A DNA stretch of 64,000 nt from Marinomonas sp. TW1 (GTDB lineage: Bacteria > Pseudomonadota > Gammaproteobacteria > Pseudomonadales > Marinomonadaceae): NCBI RefSeq assembly GCF_001625355.1, contig NZ_JSEE01000009.1:124001-188000 (forward strand). The letters are read 5' to 3'. Below are positions 43,838 through 52,541 of this stretch, piece by piece. A program made the position numbers and the translations under genes. Under the pieces are notes generated by a model. The model had not been told where the DNA came from. It did no database searches and worked only from the letters and a program-made list of their open reading frames with translations. Numbering within the stretch: position 1 is the first letter of the stretch; the number at the start of each line of letters is the position of its first letter.

Positions 43838-44401
43838 ATGGCTAGGGGAAGACCCAGTAAAAAACACCATATTGTGTCGGCGGCTTGTGAGTTGTTTACT
43901 ATACAAGGCTATCAAGGTACGAGTATTGATCAAGTCGTAAATGCCGCCGCCGTTTCTAAACCGACGGTTTACAGTAACTTTCCGACCAAATTGGTTTTGT
44001 GGGAGCAGGTGCTAGAAAGCGTATCTGAGGCCGCTGAGCAAAGCTTGTCGGCAACCTTCGACGCGTGTCAGCAATCCGCATCACAAGAGGCTTTGACAGC
44101 TTGGCTGAACCTTTGGAATACGTGGGTTTCGAAACCTGAGAGGCTGGCTGTGTATCGTATTTTCATTGGTGAACAGCATAAAATGTCGGCCACCTCGATG
44201 GCACTTTTTGCGCAATTTGAAGGGCAGCTTGAAATTATACTGGTGCGTTGGAAAGACGTTTATCAAGTGCCAGATGACATCTATCGATTGCTGGATGCCG
44301 TCACGCGGCGATCTTTGCTGTTGCCAGCTTTACTAAAACAACCGGCCATTTCGAAAGCGGAGTTGTTGTCCGAGTTACAGCCGATTATTGGCAACCACTA
44401 G
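43838..44401 (+). CDS. TetR-family transcriptional regulator
   Basis: The 187-residue protein has the TetR helix-turn-helix at residues 10-55 (IVSAACELFTIQGYQGTSIDQVVNAAAVSKPTVYSNFPTK in outline) and a helical ligand domain of the AcrR C-terminal kind. It faces the Bcr/CflA exporter gene convergently, so it may control that gene, itself or the preceding GFA gene. Its ligand is unknown. An AGAGGAAA precedes the ATG. Confidence 0.88.
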   Translation: MARGRPSKKHHIVSAACELFTIQGYQGTSIDQVVNAAAVSKPTVYSNFPTKLVLWEQVLESVSEAAEQSLSATFDACQQSASQEALTAWLNLWNTWVSKPERLAVYRIFIGEQHKMSATSMALFAQFEGQLEIILVRWKDVYQVPDDIYRLLDAVTRRSLLLPALLKQPAISKAELLSELQPIIGNH

Positions 44402-44414
44402 AGTAACAAAACAG

Positions 44415-44456
44415 AAAAGCTCGCAACGATTGCCTATTCATCGTGCGAGCTTGTTT
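44415..44456. terminator. Bidirectional terminator between tetR and MFS genes
   Basis: AAGCTCGCA pairs with TGCGAGCTT, extended inside by CGAT/ATCG after a one-base bulge, around a loop of about 9 bases. It lies between two convergent genes. Confidence 0.7.
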
Positions 44457-44480
44457 GGTTCATGAGGTGTTCGTGAAGTG

Positions 44481-45725
44481 TTAGGCCGAGGCGCTTCCGA
44501 CTTCCGGTAGGTCTTCGATACGACCTTTTTCAGCCCAAAACATAATGGCGAGGGCAAGAGAGCCCATGATCACAAAGCCTGCTGAAATAGGAATCAATGT
44601 ATTGTCATACAATTGGCCTATCACGGTGCCGATTGACATGGACATGATAGAAGAGACGGAACCAATGATGGCTGAGGCGATTCCAGCGACGTGCCCCATA
44701 GGCTCCATGGCCAGGGCATTGACGTTACCAAACAGCAAACCAAAGCAGAAAAATAAGACGCTGGCGTAGAGCATAAACATCCACAGATTAATGTCCACAA
44801 AGGCATGTAGGCTTAAGAAAATCGCTGACGCCACCACGACTAAGCAAATGGCGCGAAAGGCAATGTGTCGAGCACCATAGCTTTCCACCACTCTCGCGTT
44901 GATTAGGGATGATACGCCTAGGACCAAAGCCAATAAGCCAAAGTAGAGTGAAAACATATTGCCTGTTTCAAATTGCACCTGAAAAATTTGCTGAGACGAG
45001 TTCAAATAGCCAATAAAGCTACCAAAAAATAACCCCATACAAATCGTATAGCTTGCGGTGATTCGGTTGGTGATAACTTCTTTAAAGCCGTCATAAAAGC
45101 CTTTCGTCGAAAACGCAATGCGCTGTTCTTTAGGTAGGGTTTCTTTTAAACGGAAGAAGATCCACAGCATCAAAATGATGGCGTAAACGAGATACAGCTC
45201 AAAAATACCACGCCAGTCAGAGATCAGCATAATGCCTTGGCCGAGTGTCGGCGCAATGGCCGGTACCAGTACAAAAATCATCATTACCAACGACATGATG
45301 CGGGCCATTTGCGCACCGTGAAATAAATCACGTACAAGTGAAATGGCTGAAATATACGGTCCAGCAACGCCTAAACCTTGTATAAATCGACCGATCATTA
45401 GCATTTCAAGGTTATTTGCTTGATAGCAAATTAAGGTACCAATAAGGTAAAGGGCGAAGCCTGAAAATAAGACTGGACGGCGACCTAGAGCATCTGAAAG
45501 CGGGCCGCAAATCAGTTGTCCTAATGCCATACCCAAAAATAACATGCTGATCAGCAACTGTGGTTGGTTAGCCGTGACGGCACCAAGGTCATTGCCGATA
45601 ATACCCAAAGCCGGTAAGAGAGCATCAATTGAGATGGCAACAATTGACATAAGAAGGGCGACCAGAATAGTGAATTCCTTTGCCTGCATGCCAGAAGCCT
45701 GAGTATTGTTATGGGCGTTTTCCAT
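44481..45725 (-). CDS. Bcr/CflA-type MFS multidrug exporter
   Basis: The 414-residue protein has about twelve helices and the family's early motif ISIDALLPALGIIGNDLGA, then LGMALGQLICGPLSDALGRRPVLFSG (MFS motif A) and GQGIMLISDWRGIFELYLVYA. It should export drugs or small metabolites by proton antiport. The ATG at 45725 follows GGAATCTCT and gives the normal N-terminus; the longer frame to 45881 adds 52 polar residues with no homology. A TetR gene lies convergently next to it. Confidence 0.88.
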   Translation of the reverse strand: MENAHNNTQASGMQAKEFTILVALLMSIVAISIDALLPALGIIGNDLGAVTANQPQLLISMLFLGMALGQLICGPLSDALGRRPVLFSGFALYLIGTLICYQANNLEMLMIGRFIQGLGVAGPYISAISLVRDLFHGAQMARIMSLVMMIFVLVPAIAPTLGQGIMLISDWRGIFELYLVYAIILMLWIFFRLKETLPKEQRIAFSTKGFYDGFKEVITNRITASYTICMGLFFGSFIGYLNSSQQIFQVQFETGNMFSLYFGLLALVLGVSSLINARVVESYGARHIAFRAICLVVVASAIFLSLHAFVDINLWMFMLYASVLFFCFGLLFGNVNALAMEPMGHVAGIASAIIGSVSSIMSMSIGTVIGQLYDNTLIPISAGFVIMGSLALAIMFWAEKGRIEDLPEVGSASA

Positions 45726-45880
45726 AGAGATTCCATTGGGGTGGTTTAAGCTGGTGAACCCACTGGAAATGAGTTCAGATAATTTAATATTATACTTAGG
45801 ATTTATGACGTTCCGTTGGCGTTTATGTGTACAAAATAAGGAAGTGGACAATCGCTTAATGTCGTATCTAGGAGGTGTCA

Positions 45881-46384
45881 ATGCAAGACAGTGAGAGAGA
45901 GAAAATCGAGCTAGAGCATCAAGCCGCTAAACTCTTTATGCGTTGTTATGAAAGAAACACCGGCAAGCCGATTCGTCACATATGGCACAATGATCCAATG
46001 CGCCCAGATGTTTCGTGTGTATTTGAAGGGGAGCGGCTCGATTTGGAAATTGCGCATTTATATGGTTCCGAAGAAGAGGCGATGGAAATCCTTGGACGGC
46101 ATTTGACGCCTCAGACCCATCAGGTACTTGCGCAATTAAAACAAGAACCAGTGGAAGAGCGGTTATTAAAAGCCCTGAATAAGATTTTAGAAAATAAAGC
46201 GGGCAAACGTTATCAAACCGAGCGCGTGTGGTTAGTCATTCGCAATGCGCATCCGGCTTGGCGACAAGAAGACATTAAAGCCGTAGAGCATTTAATCTGT
46301 ATTCCAGAACCTCATGTGTTTGAAAAAGTTTGGATACTGGGGGATTTTGAAGGCAAAACGGGCATTGTGCGGCTGTATCCTTAA
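45881..46384 (+). CDS. Conserved-looking cytoplasmic protein of unknown function
   Basis: The 167-residue protein has no signal peptide or membrane segment. AGGAGG 6 bases before the ATG at 45881 sets the start. The middle has the pattern PDVSCVFEGERLDLEIAHLYG, which could be the beta-hairpin of a nuclease-like (PD-D/ExK) fold with Asp and Glu but without the usual Lys; this is only a resemblance. The C-terminal half is WLVIRNAHPAWRQEDI...VWILGDFEG. I do not recognise the family. It is transcribed away from the Bcr-type gene and converges with the small membrane peptide gene. Confidence 0.7.
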   Translation: MQDSEREKIELEHQAAKLFMRCYERNTGKPIRHIWHNDPMRPDVSCVFEGERLDLEIAHLYGSEEEAMEILGRHLTPQTHQVLAQLKQEPVEERLLKALNKILENKAGKRYQTERVWLVIRNAHPAWRQEDIKAVEHLICIPEPHVFEKVWILGDFEGKTGIVRLYP

Positions 46385-46413
46385 TGACAAGGTCAACTGT
46401 GTTTCTTTACGGC

Positions 46414-46572
46414 CTAATGATTTTTCTGATTATCTGAACTTGCTGCCGTTGGTGTCTTTTTATTGGCATTTTGCTGGCGCATTTTTTTCACTGTCACCAA
46501 GCAAATGGTTAACGCAATGCCAACAAAAAAAATGGCAAAAGCGCCCAGAGCAATGACGGCTTGAGAGTGCAT
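46414..46572 (-). CDS. 52-residue single-span membrane peptide
   Basis: A short frame encodes MHSQAVIALGAFAIFFVGIA, continuing through LTICLVTVKKMRQQ to a polar tail ending SSDNQKNH. It has one clear transmembrane helix (about residues 5-27) followed by a positive cluster (KKMRQ), so the C-terminus should be cytoplasmic. AAGGAG lies 10-15 bases before the ATG. It is 91 bases downstream of guaD on the same strand, with no terminator seen between. Small proteins of this form include accessory subunits of transporters, but no partner is evident. Confidence 0.6.
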   Translation of the reverse strand: MHSQAVIALGAFAIFFVGIALTICLVTVKKMRQQNANKKTPTAASSDNQKNH

Positions 46573-46663
46573 ACTAGCTTGGCTCCTTCGTTATATTGAG
46601 GGAAAAAGTCGTCATGAATAATACCTCTTGTTTCATCCTATTCATGACGTCTGTGACCTGGTT

Positions 46664-47968
46664 TTAAGTTCGACGATGAACGCATTGGCCAGCTGAGAAG
46701 GTGGCTTGAATCGCTCGATCATCTCCTATGGTCATGAAAACAAATAGGCTTTCTTCTATGTTCTTCGACAAGGCCAAGCGTGAACGAAGTAAAGGCGTGG
46801 CCTGCTTGTCTAATAAGATAAAATCCGCTTCACTGCCTACCGTAAGGTTACCAATTTTATCTTCCAGTCGCAGTGCTTTAGCGCCACCTAAGGTGGATAA
46901 GTACAATGATTTGATTGGGTTTAGGTTTTCATTCTGCAGCTGAATGACTTTGTAGGCTTCGTTCATTGTCTGCAGCATTGAAAAGCTGGTGCCGCCGCCG
47001 ACGTCCGTTCCTAAACCCACATTGACGTTATGCTGCTCGGCTTTGCTGAGTTTGAATAAACCGCTGCCAATAAACAGATTGGAGGTGGGGCAGAAGGCGA
47101 TGGCCGATCCGGTTTCGTTCAATCGTTGGTATTCGTGATCACACAAATGAATGCCATGAGCAAACACAGAGCGTTCACTGAGCAGTTGATTTTGATCGTA
47201 GACATCAAGATAGTGCTGACTGTTTGGAAAGAGTTCTTGTACCCAAGCACACTCGTCTTTGTTCTCAGATAAGTGCGTGTGCAGGTAAACATCATCGTAT
47301 TCGCTGAGTAATTTGCCGGCTAACGCCAGCTGCTGATCTGAGCTGGTTGGCGCAAATCTTGGCGTGATGGCATAGTGTAAGCGACCTTTATTATGCCATT
47401 TTTCAATCAGTTGTTTGCTTTCTTGATAACTCGTTTCAGGTGTATCGGTCAGGTAATCAGGGGCGTTACGATCCATCATGACCTTGCCACAAATCATACG
47501 CAAGTTATGTACTTGGCTGGCTTCAAAAAAAGCATCCACAGACACCTTATGAACCGTCCCAAAGACTAAGGCCGTGGTGGTGCCATTACGTAATAACTCC
47601 GCTAAAAAGCGGTCTGCGACATCACGAGCATGATCTTTATCGCTGAATTTGGACTCTTCTGGGAAGGTATAGGTATTGAGCCAAGTCAGCAATTGTTCGC
47701 CATAAGAACCAATCATATCCGTTTGTGGATAATGAATATGAGTGTCAATAAAGCCCGGCGTTATGATGGCGTTCGGATGATGCTCAATTTGAAGAGAGTC
47801 TGGCAAATTCGGTATTAAGGTATTGGCATCACCCAAAGCGTGAATCTGATCGCCATCGACCACCAATAAGCCATCTTCAAAATATTCGTAAGCGGCTTCT
47901 GTACCCACGTCTTTTGGGTCTGCAATACAGTGAACAATGGCCGCACGCCAAGCTTTTAATTGCGTCAT
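46664..47968 (-). CDS. guaD: Guanine deaminase
   Basis: The 434-residue amidohydrolase converts guanine to xanthine in purine salvage and breakdown. It shows the metal-binding HxH in FIDTHIHYPQTDMIGSYGEQLL (the PQ.D.I motif is typical of GuaD), then TALVFGT, His in YLHTHLSENKDE, FAHGIHL and Asp in LGTDVGGGTSFSML. Length is normal for the family. It is followed by a VanZ-type gene upstream on the same strand but with 42 bases between. No purine-responsive site was recognised. Confidence 0.93.
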   Translation of the reverse strand: MTQLKAWRAAIVHCIADPKDVGTEAAYEYFEDGLLVVDGDQIHALGDANTLIPNLPDSLQIEHHPNAIITPGFIDTHIHYPQTDMIGSYGEQLLTWLNTYTFPEESKFSDKDHARDVADRFLAELLRNGTTTALVFGTVHKVSVDAFFEASQVHNLRMICGKVMMDRNAPDYLTDTPETSYQESKQLIEKWHNKGRLHYAITPRFAPTSSDQQLALAGKLLSEYDDVYLHTHLSENKDECAWVQELFPNSQHYLDVYDQNQLLSERSVFAHGIHLCDHEYQRLNETGSAIAFCPTSNLFIGSGLFKLSKAEQHNVNVGLGTDVGGGTSFSMLQTMNEAYKVIQLQNENLNPIKSLYLSTLGGAKALRLEDKIGNLTVGSEADFILLDKQATPLLRSRLALSKNIEESLFVFMTIGDDRAIQATFSAGQCVHRRT

Positions 47969-48010
47969 CTTGTCTCTCTCTAAAATATTTGACCGAACGG
48001 TTATACTTTA

Positions 48011-48400
48011 TCAGTTCTTGTCTTGGCTTTCACTAAGTTGGCGAATTTTGACGCGATAGAATAGGGTGGCTCGGAGGATGACAACGAGGCAAACTCCCAG
48101 CGTATCGGCATAGAAATCTAACCATTCGCCATATCGATTGACACTGGGTTGAATCAATTCAACGGCGCCGCCCCATAGAATAATGAACACAGACAGGTAA
48201 AAAAAGCGTTTAAAAGGGCCAAATGCACACATCAAGGCCCAGCCCCCAAAACCAATGACATGATGCAACTTGTCTGACCCTGGGACAGCAGGCAGTTGTT
48301 CCATTGGTGTTAAGGTGGCAAGACTGATGACAATAAAGCCGACCAAGAAGCCAACGAGTTGCAACCAAGGGGCTTGAATAAGAGCGTACATCCTTGTCAT
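48011..48400 (-). CDS. VanZ-like membrane protein
   Basis: The 129-residue protein has three to four hydrophobic segments and the VanZ-like pattern GSDKLHHVIGFGGWALMCAF, with AVELIQPSVNRYGEWLDFYADTLGV. VanZ-like domains are common in small inner-membrane proteins of unknown function in Gammaproteobacteria, and no glycopeptide resistance should be inferred. It starts 5 bases after the dbpA stop and is probably co-transcribed with it. Confidence 0.82.
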   Translation of the reverse strand: MTRMYALIQAPWLQLVGFLVGFIVISLATLTPMEQLPAVPGSDKLHHVIGFGGWALMCAFGPFKRFFYLSVFIILWGGAVELIQPSVNRYGEWLDFYADTLGVCLVVILRATLFYRVKIRQLSESQDKN

Positions 48401-48405
48401 GGTGA

Positions 48406-49788
48406 TTACCTTAAAATACGCGCACGAATATTACGGCCTTTAATCTTTTTGTTTTCTAGTGCTTTCACGACTTTTTTCGCGACTTGGTTATCAACGGCCA
48501 CGTAAGCATGGAAATCAAAAATATCGATTTTGCCCACTTGCTGTTTGTCTAACCCCAAACCTGCGGTTAACGCCCCTAGAATATCACCTGGACGAAGCTT
48601 ATTTTTGCGTCCAGCATCAAAGGCGATGGTGGTTTTTTCCGGTACTAACCGATACGTCAGATCCGCTTCCTCTAATTCAATAAAGTTGGCTTTGGTGTCA
48701 AAACGACTTTCAATGTCACGCACTTTGTAATCGTCTTTTGAGGTAATTAAATTGACCGCAATACCTGCGGCACCCGCACGGCCAGTTCGCCCAATACGGT
48801 GAGTATGAACGTCAGTGTCTCGGGTGGTGTCATAGTTGACGACCAGATCAATCTCTTTCACATCGATGCCACGGGCCGCCACATCGGTTGCGACTAAAAT
48901 ACAGCTGCTTTGATTACTAAAACGCACTAATACTTGATCTCGCTGTTTTTGCTCCAAATCACCGTGGATGGCTTGTGCGGCCACTTTGTGATCATCTAAC
49001 CAGTCCGCCACGACTTGTGATTCGGCTTTGGTGTTACAAAACACAATGGCTTGGCGCGGGGCAAAATGTTGCAAACAACTTAATAAGGTAGTGGTCTTGT
49101 TCGCGTTTTCGCTGCGTACGAAGAATTGTTCTATGTTGGGTTTTAAGTCTTCCTGTACTTCGACCTTGATATTGATTGGCTGGCGTTGAAATTCAGCACT
49201 CAGCGCTTCAATGTTGTCACCATAGGTGGCAGAGAAGAGTAAGGTTTGTTTTTCTTTTGGGGTGAGCTCAACGACTTCACGAATGCTGTCAACAAAGCCC
49301 ATGTCTAACATGCGATCCGCTTCGTCTAAAACCAAGGTGTTCAATGCGTTTAAACGCAATGTGCCTTTACGCAAATGCTCCATTAAGCGGCCGGGCGTGC
49401 CGACGACAATGTGAGCGCCATGTTCTAACGAGTTAATTTGCGGGCCGAATGGCATGCCGCCACACAGACTCAATACTTTGATGTTTTCTTGAAATCGAGC
49501 CACTTTGCGGATTTCTTTTGATACTTGATCGGCCAGTTCGCGAGTCGGGCACATGACCAAAGCTTGGACGCCAAAAAAACGTGGATTGATTTTAAGCAAC
49601 ACGCCGATAGCGAACGCAAGTGTTTTACCACTGCCGGTTTGAGCCTGAGCCAGAATGTCTTTGCCATCCATAATTGGGGGCAAACTTTGCTCCTGAATCG
49701 GCGTGAATCGGGTAAACCCCATGTCTGAAAGCAGACTGGTTAGTTTAGTGGGTAATTGTTGCTTAAGAGTATCTTGGAATTGGGTCAC
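48406..49788 (-). CDS. dbpA: ATP-dependent RNA helicase DbpA
   Basis: The 460-residue DEAD-box helicase acts in large ribosomal subunit assembly. Helicase motifs are all visible: Q motif GFTRFTPIQEQSL, AQTGSGKT, PTRELADQ, VLDEADRMLD, SAT, IVFCNTK, ATDVAARGID and HRIGRTGRAG. The C-terminal domain (about 385-460, KNKLRPGDILGALTAGLGLDKQQVGKIDIFD) is the DbpA-specific RNA-binding domain that recognises hairpin 92 of 23S rRNA. The start codon is GTG. It is probably the first gene of a unit with the VanZ-like gene. Confidence 0.96.
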   Translation of the reverse strand: MTQFQDTLKQQLPTKLTSLLSDMGFTRFTPIQEQSLPPIMDGKDILAQAQTGSGKTLAFAIGVLLKINPRFFGVQALVMCPTRELADQVSKEIRKVARFQENIKVLSLCGGMPFGPQINSLEHGAHIVVGTPGRLMEHLRKGTLRLNALNTLVLDEADRMLDMGFVDSIREVVELTPKEKQTLLFSATYGDNIEALSAEFQRQPINIKVEVQEDLKPNIEQFFVRSENANKTTTLLSCLQHFAPRQAIVFCNTKAESQVVADWLDDHKVAAQAIHGDLEQKQRDQVLVRFSNQSSCILVATDVAARGIDVKEIDLVVNYDTTRDTDVHTHRIGRTGRAGAAGIAVNLITSKDDYKVRDIESRFDTKANFIELEEADLTYRLVPEKTTIAFDAGRKNKLRPGDILGALTAGLGLDKQQVGKIDIFDFHAYVAVDNQVAKKVVKALENKKIKGRNIRARILR

Positions 49789-49949
49789 AAAAGGCCTGTC
49801 TAATCGAATAAAATTTTGCCAGAGAATAGCAGAAAAATAGTATAAATGCCCTTTTCAATGAGATATTCCGTGTTCGAGTTAGGGTTTTTAGGTAGAGTTA
49901 ATGGAATTCAAGGAAAAGTGTTAAGAATGGCATACGTGACGGCGGTGGA

Positions 49950-51569
49950 ATGAATAAGGTTGTGAGTAACAAGTCTCCATTTTTTATGTTTGGGTTGGTC
50001 TTTTTTTGTGGTTTGTTAACTAGCCTAACCATTTATTTGGCGGAAATCCGTCATGTCGAAGAGGATATGGAATTGCTTGACTATGTCTTGCAAACAACCT
50101 CTCATGCGCTGCCGATGGAAGGACGATTGGCTGGCGTAAATTGGCTGTTTGTTATCACGCCTGGTTTGATCTTTACCTTGCTGGGCATTGGTTTTGGTCT
50201 CTTTGTTCATTGCTTGAATCGCTCTCATCGACAAGCATTAGTGCTTGCCAATCAAGATTTTGAAATAGACCCAATGACGGGGTTATTAAGTCGTTACAAA
50301 GTACAGCAGCTATTAACAGAGCGGCTTGTGGTGTGCGAGAAGGAATCAAAATGGCTAGCGACCTTTGTATTGGATCTGGATTACTTTAAAACCATTAATG
50401 AAGCCTTTGGTCATGAGGTGGGTGATAAGTTGTTGGCCAAGGTCGCTCAGCGTTTAACGTCAGTGTTTCCTGATCAGGCTTTACTTGGTTATTTTGGTGG
50501 CGATGCCTTTTTAGTGGCGTTGGAAGCTCAGCCGGATCAGCCGATTTCGCATTTAGAGTCTCTTTCAAAAGAAGTCATTCAACAGGTCAGTCAGACGTAT
50601 TTTATTGATGGCCTGACGTTAAACATTGGTTGTTCGATCGGTGTGGCCTGGTACCCAGAGTTTGGTACCAATGCCATGACCTTGATTAAAAATGCCGATT
50701 TGGCTGTCTATGAAGCGAAGCGTTCAGGCCGAGCGACCTATCATTTCTACGATGGTGAGATGGGGCGTCGTTTTGCGCGCAATGTTCGGATTGAAACCCG
50801 TTTACGCCTTGCCATTGAAAATCAACAGTTAGAGATGCATTTTCAACCTAAAGTGGACCTTGTGACACAACAATGTGTTGGTTTAGAAGCGTTGTTGCGT
50901 TGGGAGGACGAGGAGTTAGGCAGCGTATCTCCCGCGGAATTTGTGCCCATTGCAGAGCAGTCAGGCATTATCTTGTCTTTGGGTGAATGGGTGTTCGAAC
51001 AGACCTTTCGTCATATCGTAGAGTGGCAAAATCAGGGGTTGAAAGTACCGCCTATTGCCGTCAATTGTTCTGCGGCTCAGTTGAAGCGTGAGGATTTTCT
51101 GCCCAATTTATTAACCTTATTAGAGCGTTATCAGGTCAATCCGAAATCCCTTGAAATTGAAGTGACAGAGTCGATTCTAATAGAGGATGCCGTCGGCTGT
51201 GCTGAGTTGTTACGAAAAATGAGCCAGCTTGGTTTTAGTCTAGCCATTGATGACTTTGGTACGGGTTACTCAAGCCTCAGTTATTTGAAAGATCTGCCTT
51301 TCCATTCGATTAAAATTGATCAGGTCTTTATTCGCGATATCATTGAAGATCAAAGTCATGCCGCGTTGACCAATGCCATTATCAGTCTGAGCCACAAGTT
51401 AGGCTTAAAGGTGATTGCAGAAGGGATTGCCAATGAAGATCAACTCAACTTATTGTGTCAGTTTGGCTGCGATGTTGGTCAAGGTTACTTATTCAGTAAG
51501 GCGTTTGGTGCCAGTTCCATGAGCAGTGACCCGATGATTCTGGCATTAAACGAATCCAACGATGCTTAA
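49950..51569 (+). CDS. GGDEF-EAL membrane protein, likely c-di-GMP phosphodiesterase
   Basis: The 539-residue protein has two membrane helices (about 10-30 and 64-88) around a short periplasmic loop, then a GGDEF domain and an EAL domain. The GGDEF motif is GGDAF, lacking the catalytic Glu, so cyclase activity is doubtful; it may still bind GTP. The EAL domain keeps EALLRWED, the metal-binding DDFGTGYSS and the EGI segment, so hydrolysis of cyclic di-GMP is expected. It ends convergently with the LysR gene, overlapping it by 4 bases at the stop codons. Confidence 0.92.
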   Translation: MNKVVSNKSPFFMFGLVFFCGLLTSLTIYLAEIRHVEEDMELLDYVLQTTSHALPMEGRLAGVNWLFVITPGLIFTLLGIGFGLFVHCLNRSHRQALVLANQDFEIDPMTGLLSRYKVQQLLTERLVVCEKESKWLATFVLDLDYFKTINEAFGHEVGDKLLAKVAQRLTSVFPDQALLGYFGGDAFLVALEAQPDQPISHLESLSKEVIQQVSQTYFIDGLTLNIGCSIGVAWYPEFGTNAMTLIKNADLAVYEAKRSGRATYHFYDGEMGRRFARNVRIETRLRLAIENQQLEMHFQPKVDLVTQQCVGLEALLRWEDEELGSVSPAEFVPIAEQSGIILSLGEWVFEQTFRHIVEWQNQGLKVPPIAVNCSAAQLKREDFLPNLLTLLERYQVNPKSLEIEVTESILIEDAVGCAELLRKMSQLGFSLAIDDFGTGYSSLSYLKDLPFHSIKIDQVFIRDIIEDQSHAALTNAIISLSHKLGLKVIAEGIANEDQLNLLCQFGCDVGQGYLFSKAFGASSMSSDPMILALNESNDA

Positions 51570-52504
51570 TCTAATAATCCATCACGTGCAATGCGTTGTT
51601 TCAATGCTTCCCAGAACTGGGTTAAATTCGGGTTTTGATTGAACTTAGAGCGATACAAACGTATCTCTAATGGTATGTGCCAATGCTCTTCTCCGGCCAG
51701 TGCGACCTTGCCATAATTCAACGTATCCATCATTAATCGGCGTGGAATCCAACCAATACCATAGCCTTCTTTTACCATGGCTTTGATACTCACTGAGTGA
51801 TAATTCTCGGACAGAGTTTGCAGCTGAGGTATGTCTCGCTGACGCTGTAGGTGATGGTGTATCACCGACTGTAAGAATGAATTTTCATAATAGCCAATAT
51901 AAGGCAAAGGCTTTCTTTTCGCGCCTGGTAAGGTGAATTTGGGTTCACCTGTTGGTTCCGTGGCGCTGCAAGGAATGAGGGTTTCTTTGGCAATGACGAG
52001 GTGTTCGTATTGTTCGTCATCAAGGGTGCGAATGAAGTTGATGGCGGGGTGCCAATAGCACATCATGATGTCGGATTGTTGATTTACCAGCGAATTGACA
52101 AAGTCGTTGCCCAGCCAAGAGCTGGATTTCATATTAATGTCTAAGTCTAATTCGATGTTCTGACAAAAAGGCTCAATGACTTCTTTATAAAAACTCAAGA
52201 ATAGGGTCTGAGTGGTCACAAAGCGAACCTGTGATTCCTCCTGTTTACGGATTTCTTGGCAGCGCTCTTTGGTGTCTCGTATTTGACGAGTAATTAGTTC
52301 TGCTGTCTGCAAGAAGACTTCGCCTGCTGGCGTAAGAGACAGAGGTAAGGTGTTGCGATCAATGAGCGTCACGCGCATTTCTTCTTCTAACAATTTAATA
52401 CGACGACTAAAGGTCGGTTGCGTCACATTCTGTTCGTCAGCGGCCCGTGAAAAATGGCGTGTTTTGGCCAATGCGATAAAGTCTTCAAGCCATCTTATTT
52501 CCAT
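51566..52504 (-). CDS. LysR-family transcriptional regulator
   Basis: The 312-residue protein has the LysR helix-turn-helix at residues 1-60 (WLEDFIALAKTRHFSRAADEQNVTQPTFSRRI in outline) and a substrate-binding regulatory domain. The ATG at 52504 follows GGAGGGT and gives the standard N-terminus; the longer frame to 52591 is rejected. It starts 37 bases after the last dpp-type gene on the same strand, so it may belong to that operon and respond to a product of peptide or amino acid breakdown. That link is inference. Confidence 0.9.
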   Translation of the reverse strand: MEIRWLEDFIALAKTRHFSRAADEQNVTQPTFSRRIKLLEEEMRVTLIDRNTLPLSLTPAGEVFLQTAELITRQIRDTKERCQEIRKQEESQVRFVTTQTLFLSFYKEVIEPFCQNIELDLDINMKSSSWLGNDFVNSLVNQQSDIMMCYWHPAINFIRTLDDEQYEHLVIAKETLIPCSATEPTGEPKFTLPGAKRKPLPYIGYYENSFLQSVIHHHLQRQRDIPQLQTLSENYHSVSIKAMVKEGYGIGWIPRRLMMDTLNYGKVALAGEEHWHIPLEIRLYRSKFNQNPNLTQFWEALKQRIARDGLLD

Positions 52505-52541
52505 AACATGACCCTCCGAGCGAGAATAAGGCGAGGCGACA

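Noticed and set aside
45726-45881. N-terminal extension of the Bcr/CflA gene by 52 residues
   Set aside because: The added residues are polar and unlike any exporter start; a Met with an upstream GGA and normal family N-terminus lies at 45725.
46314-46556. 80-codon plus-strand frame after the unknown protein gene
   Set aside because: It overlaps the end of that gene in another frame and the minus-strand peptide frame has a better start signal.
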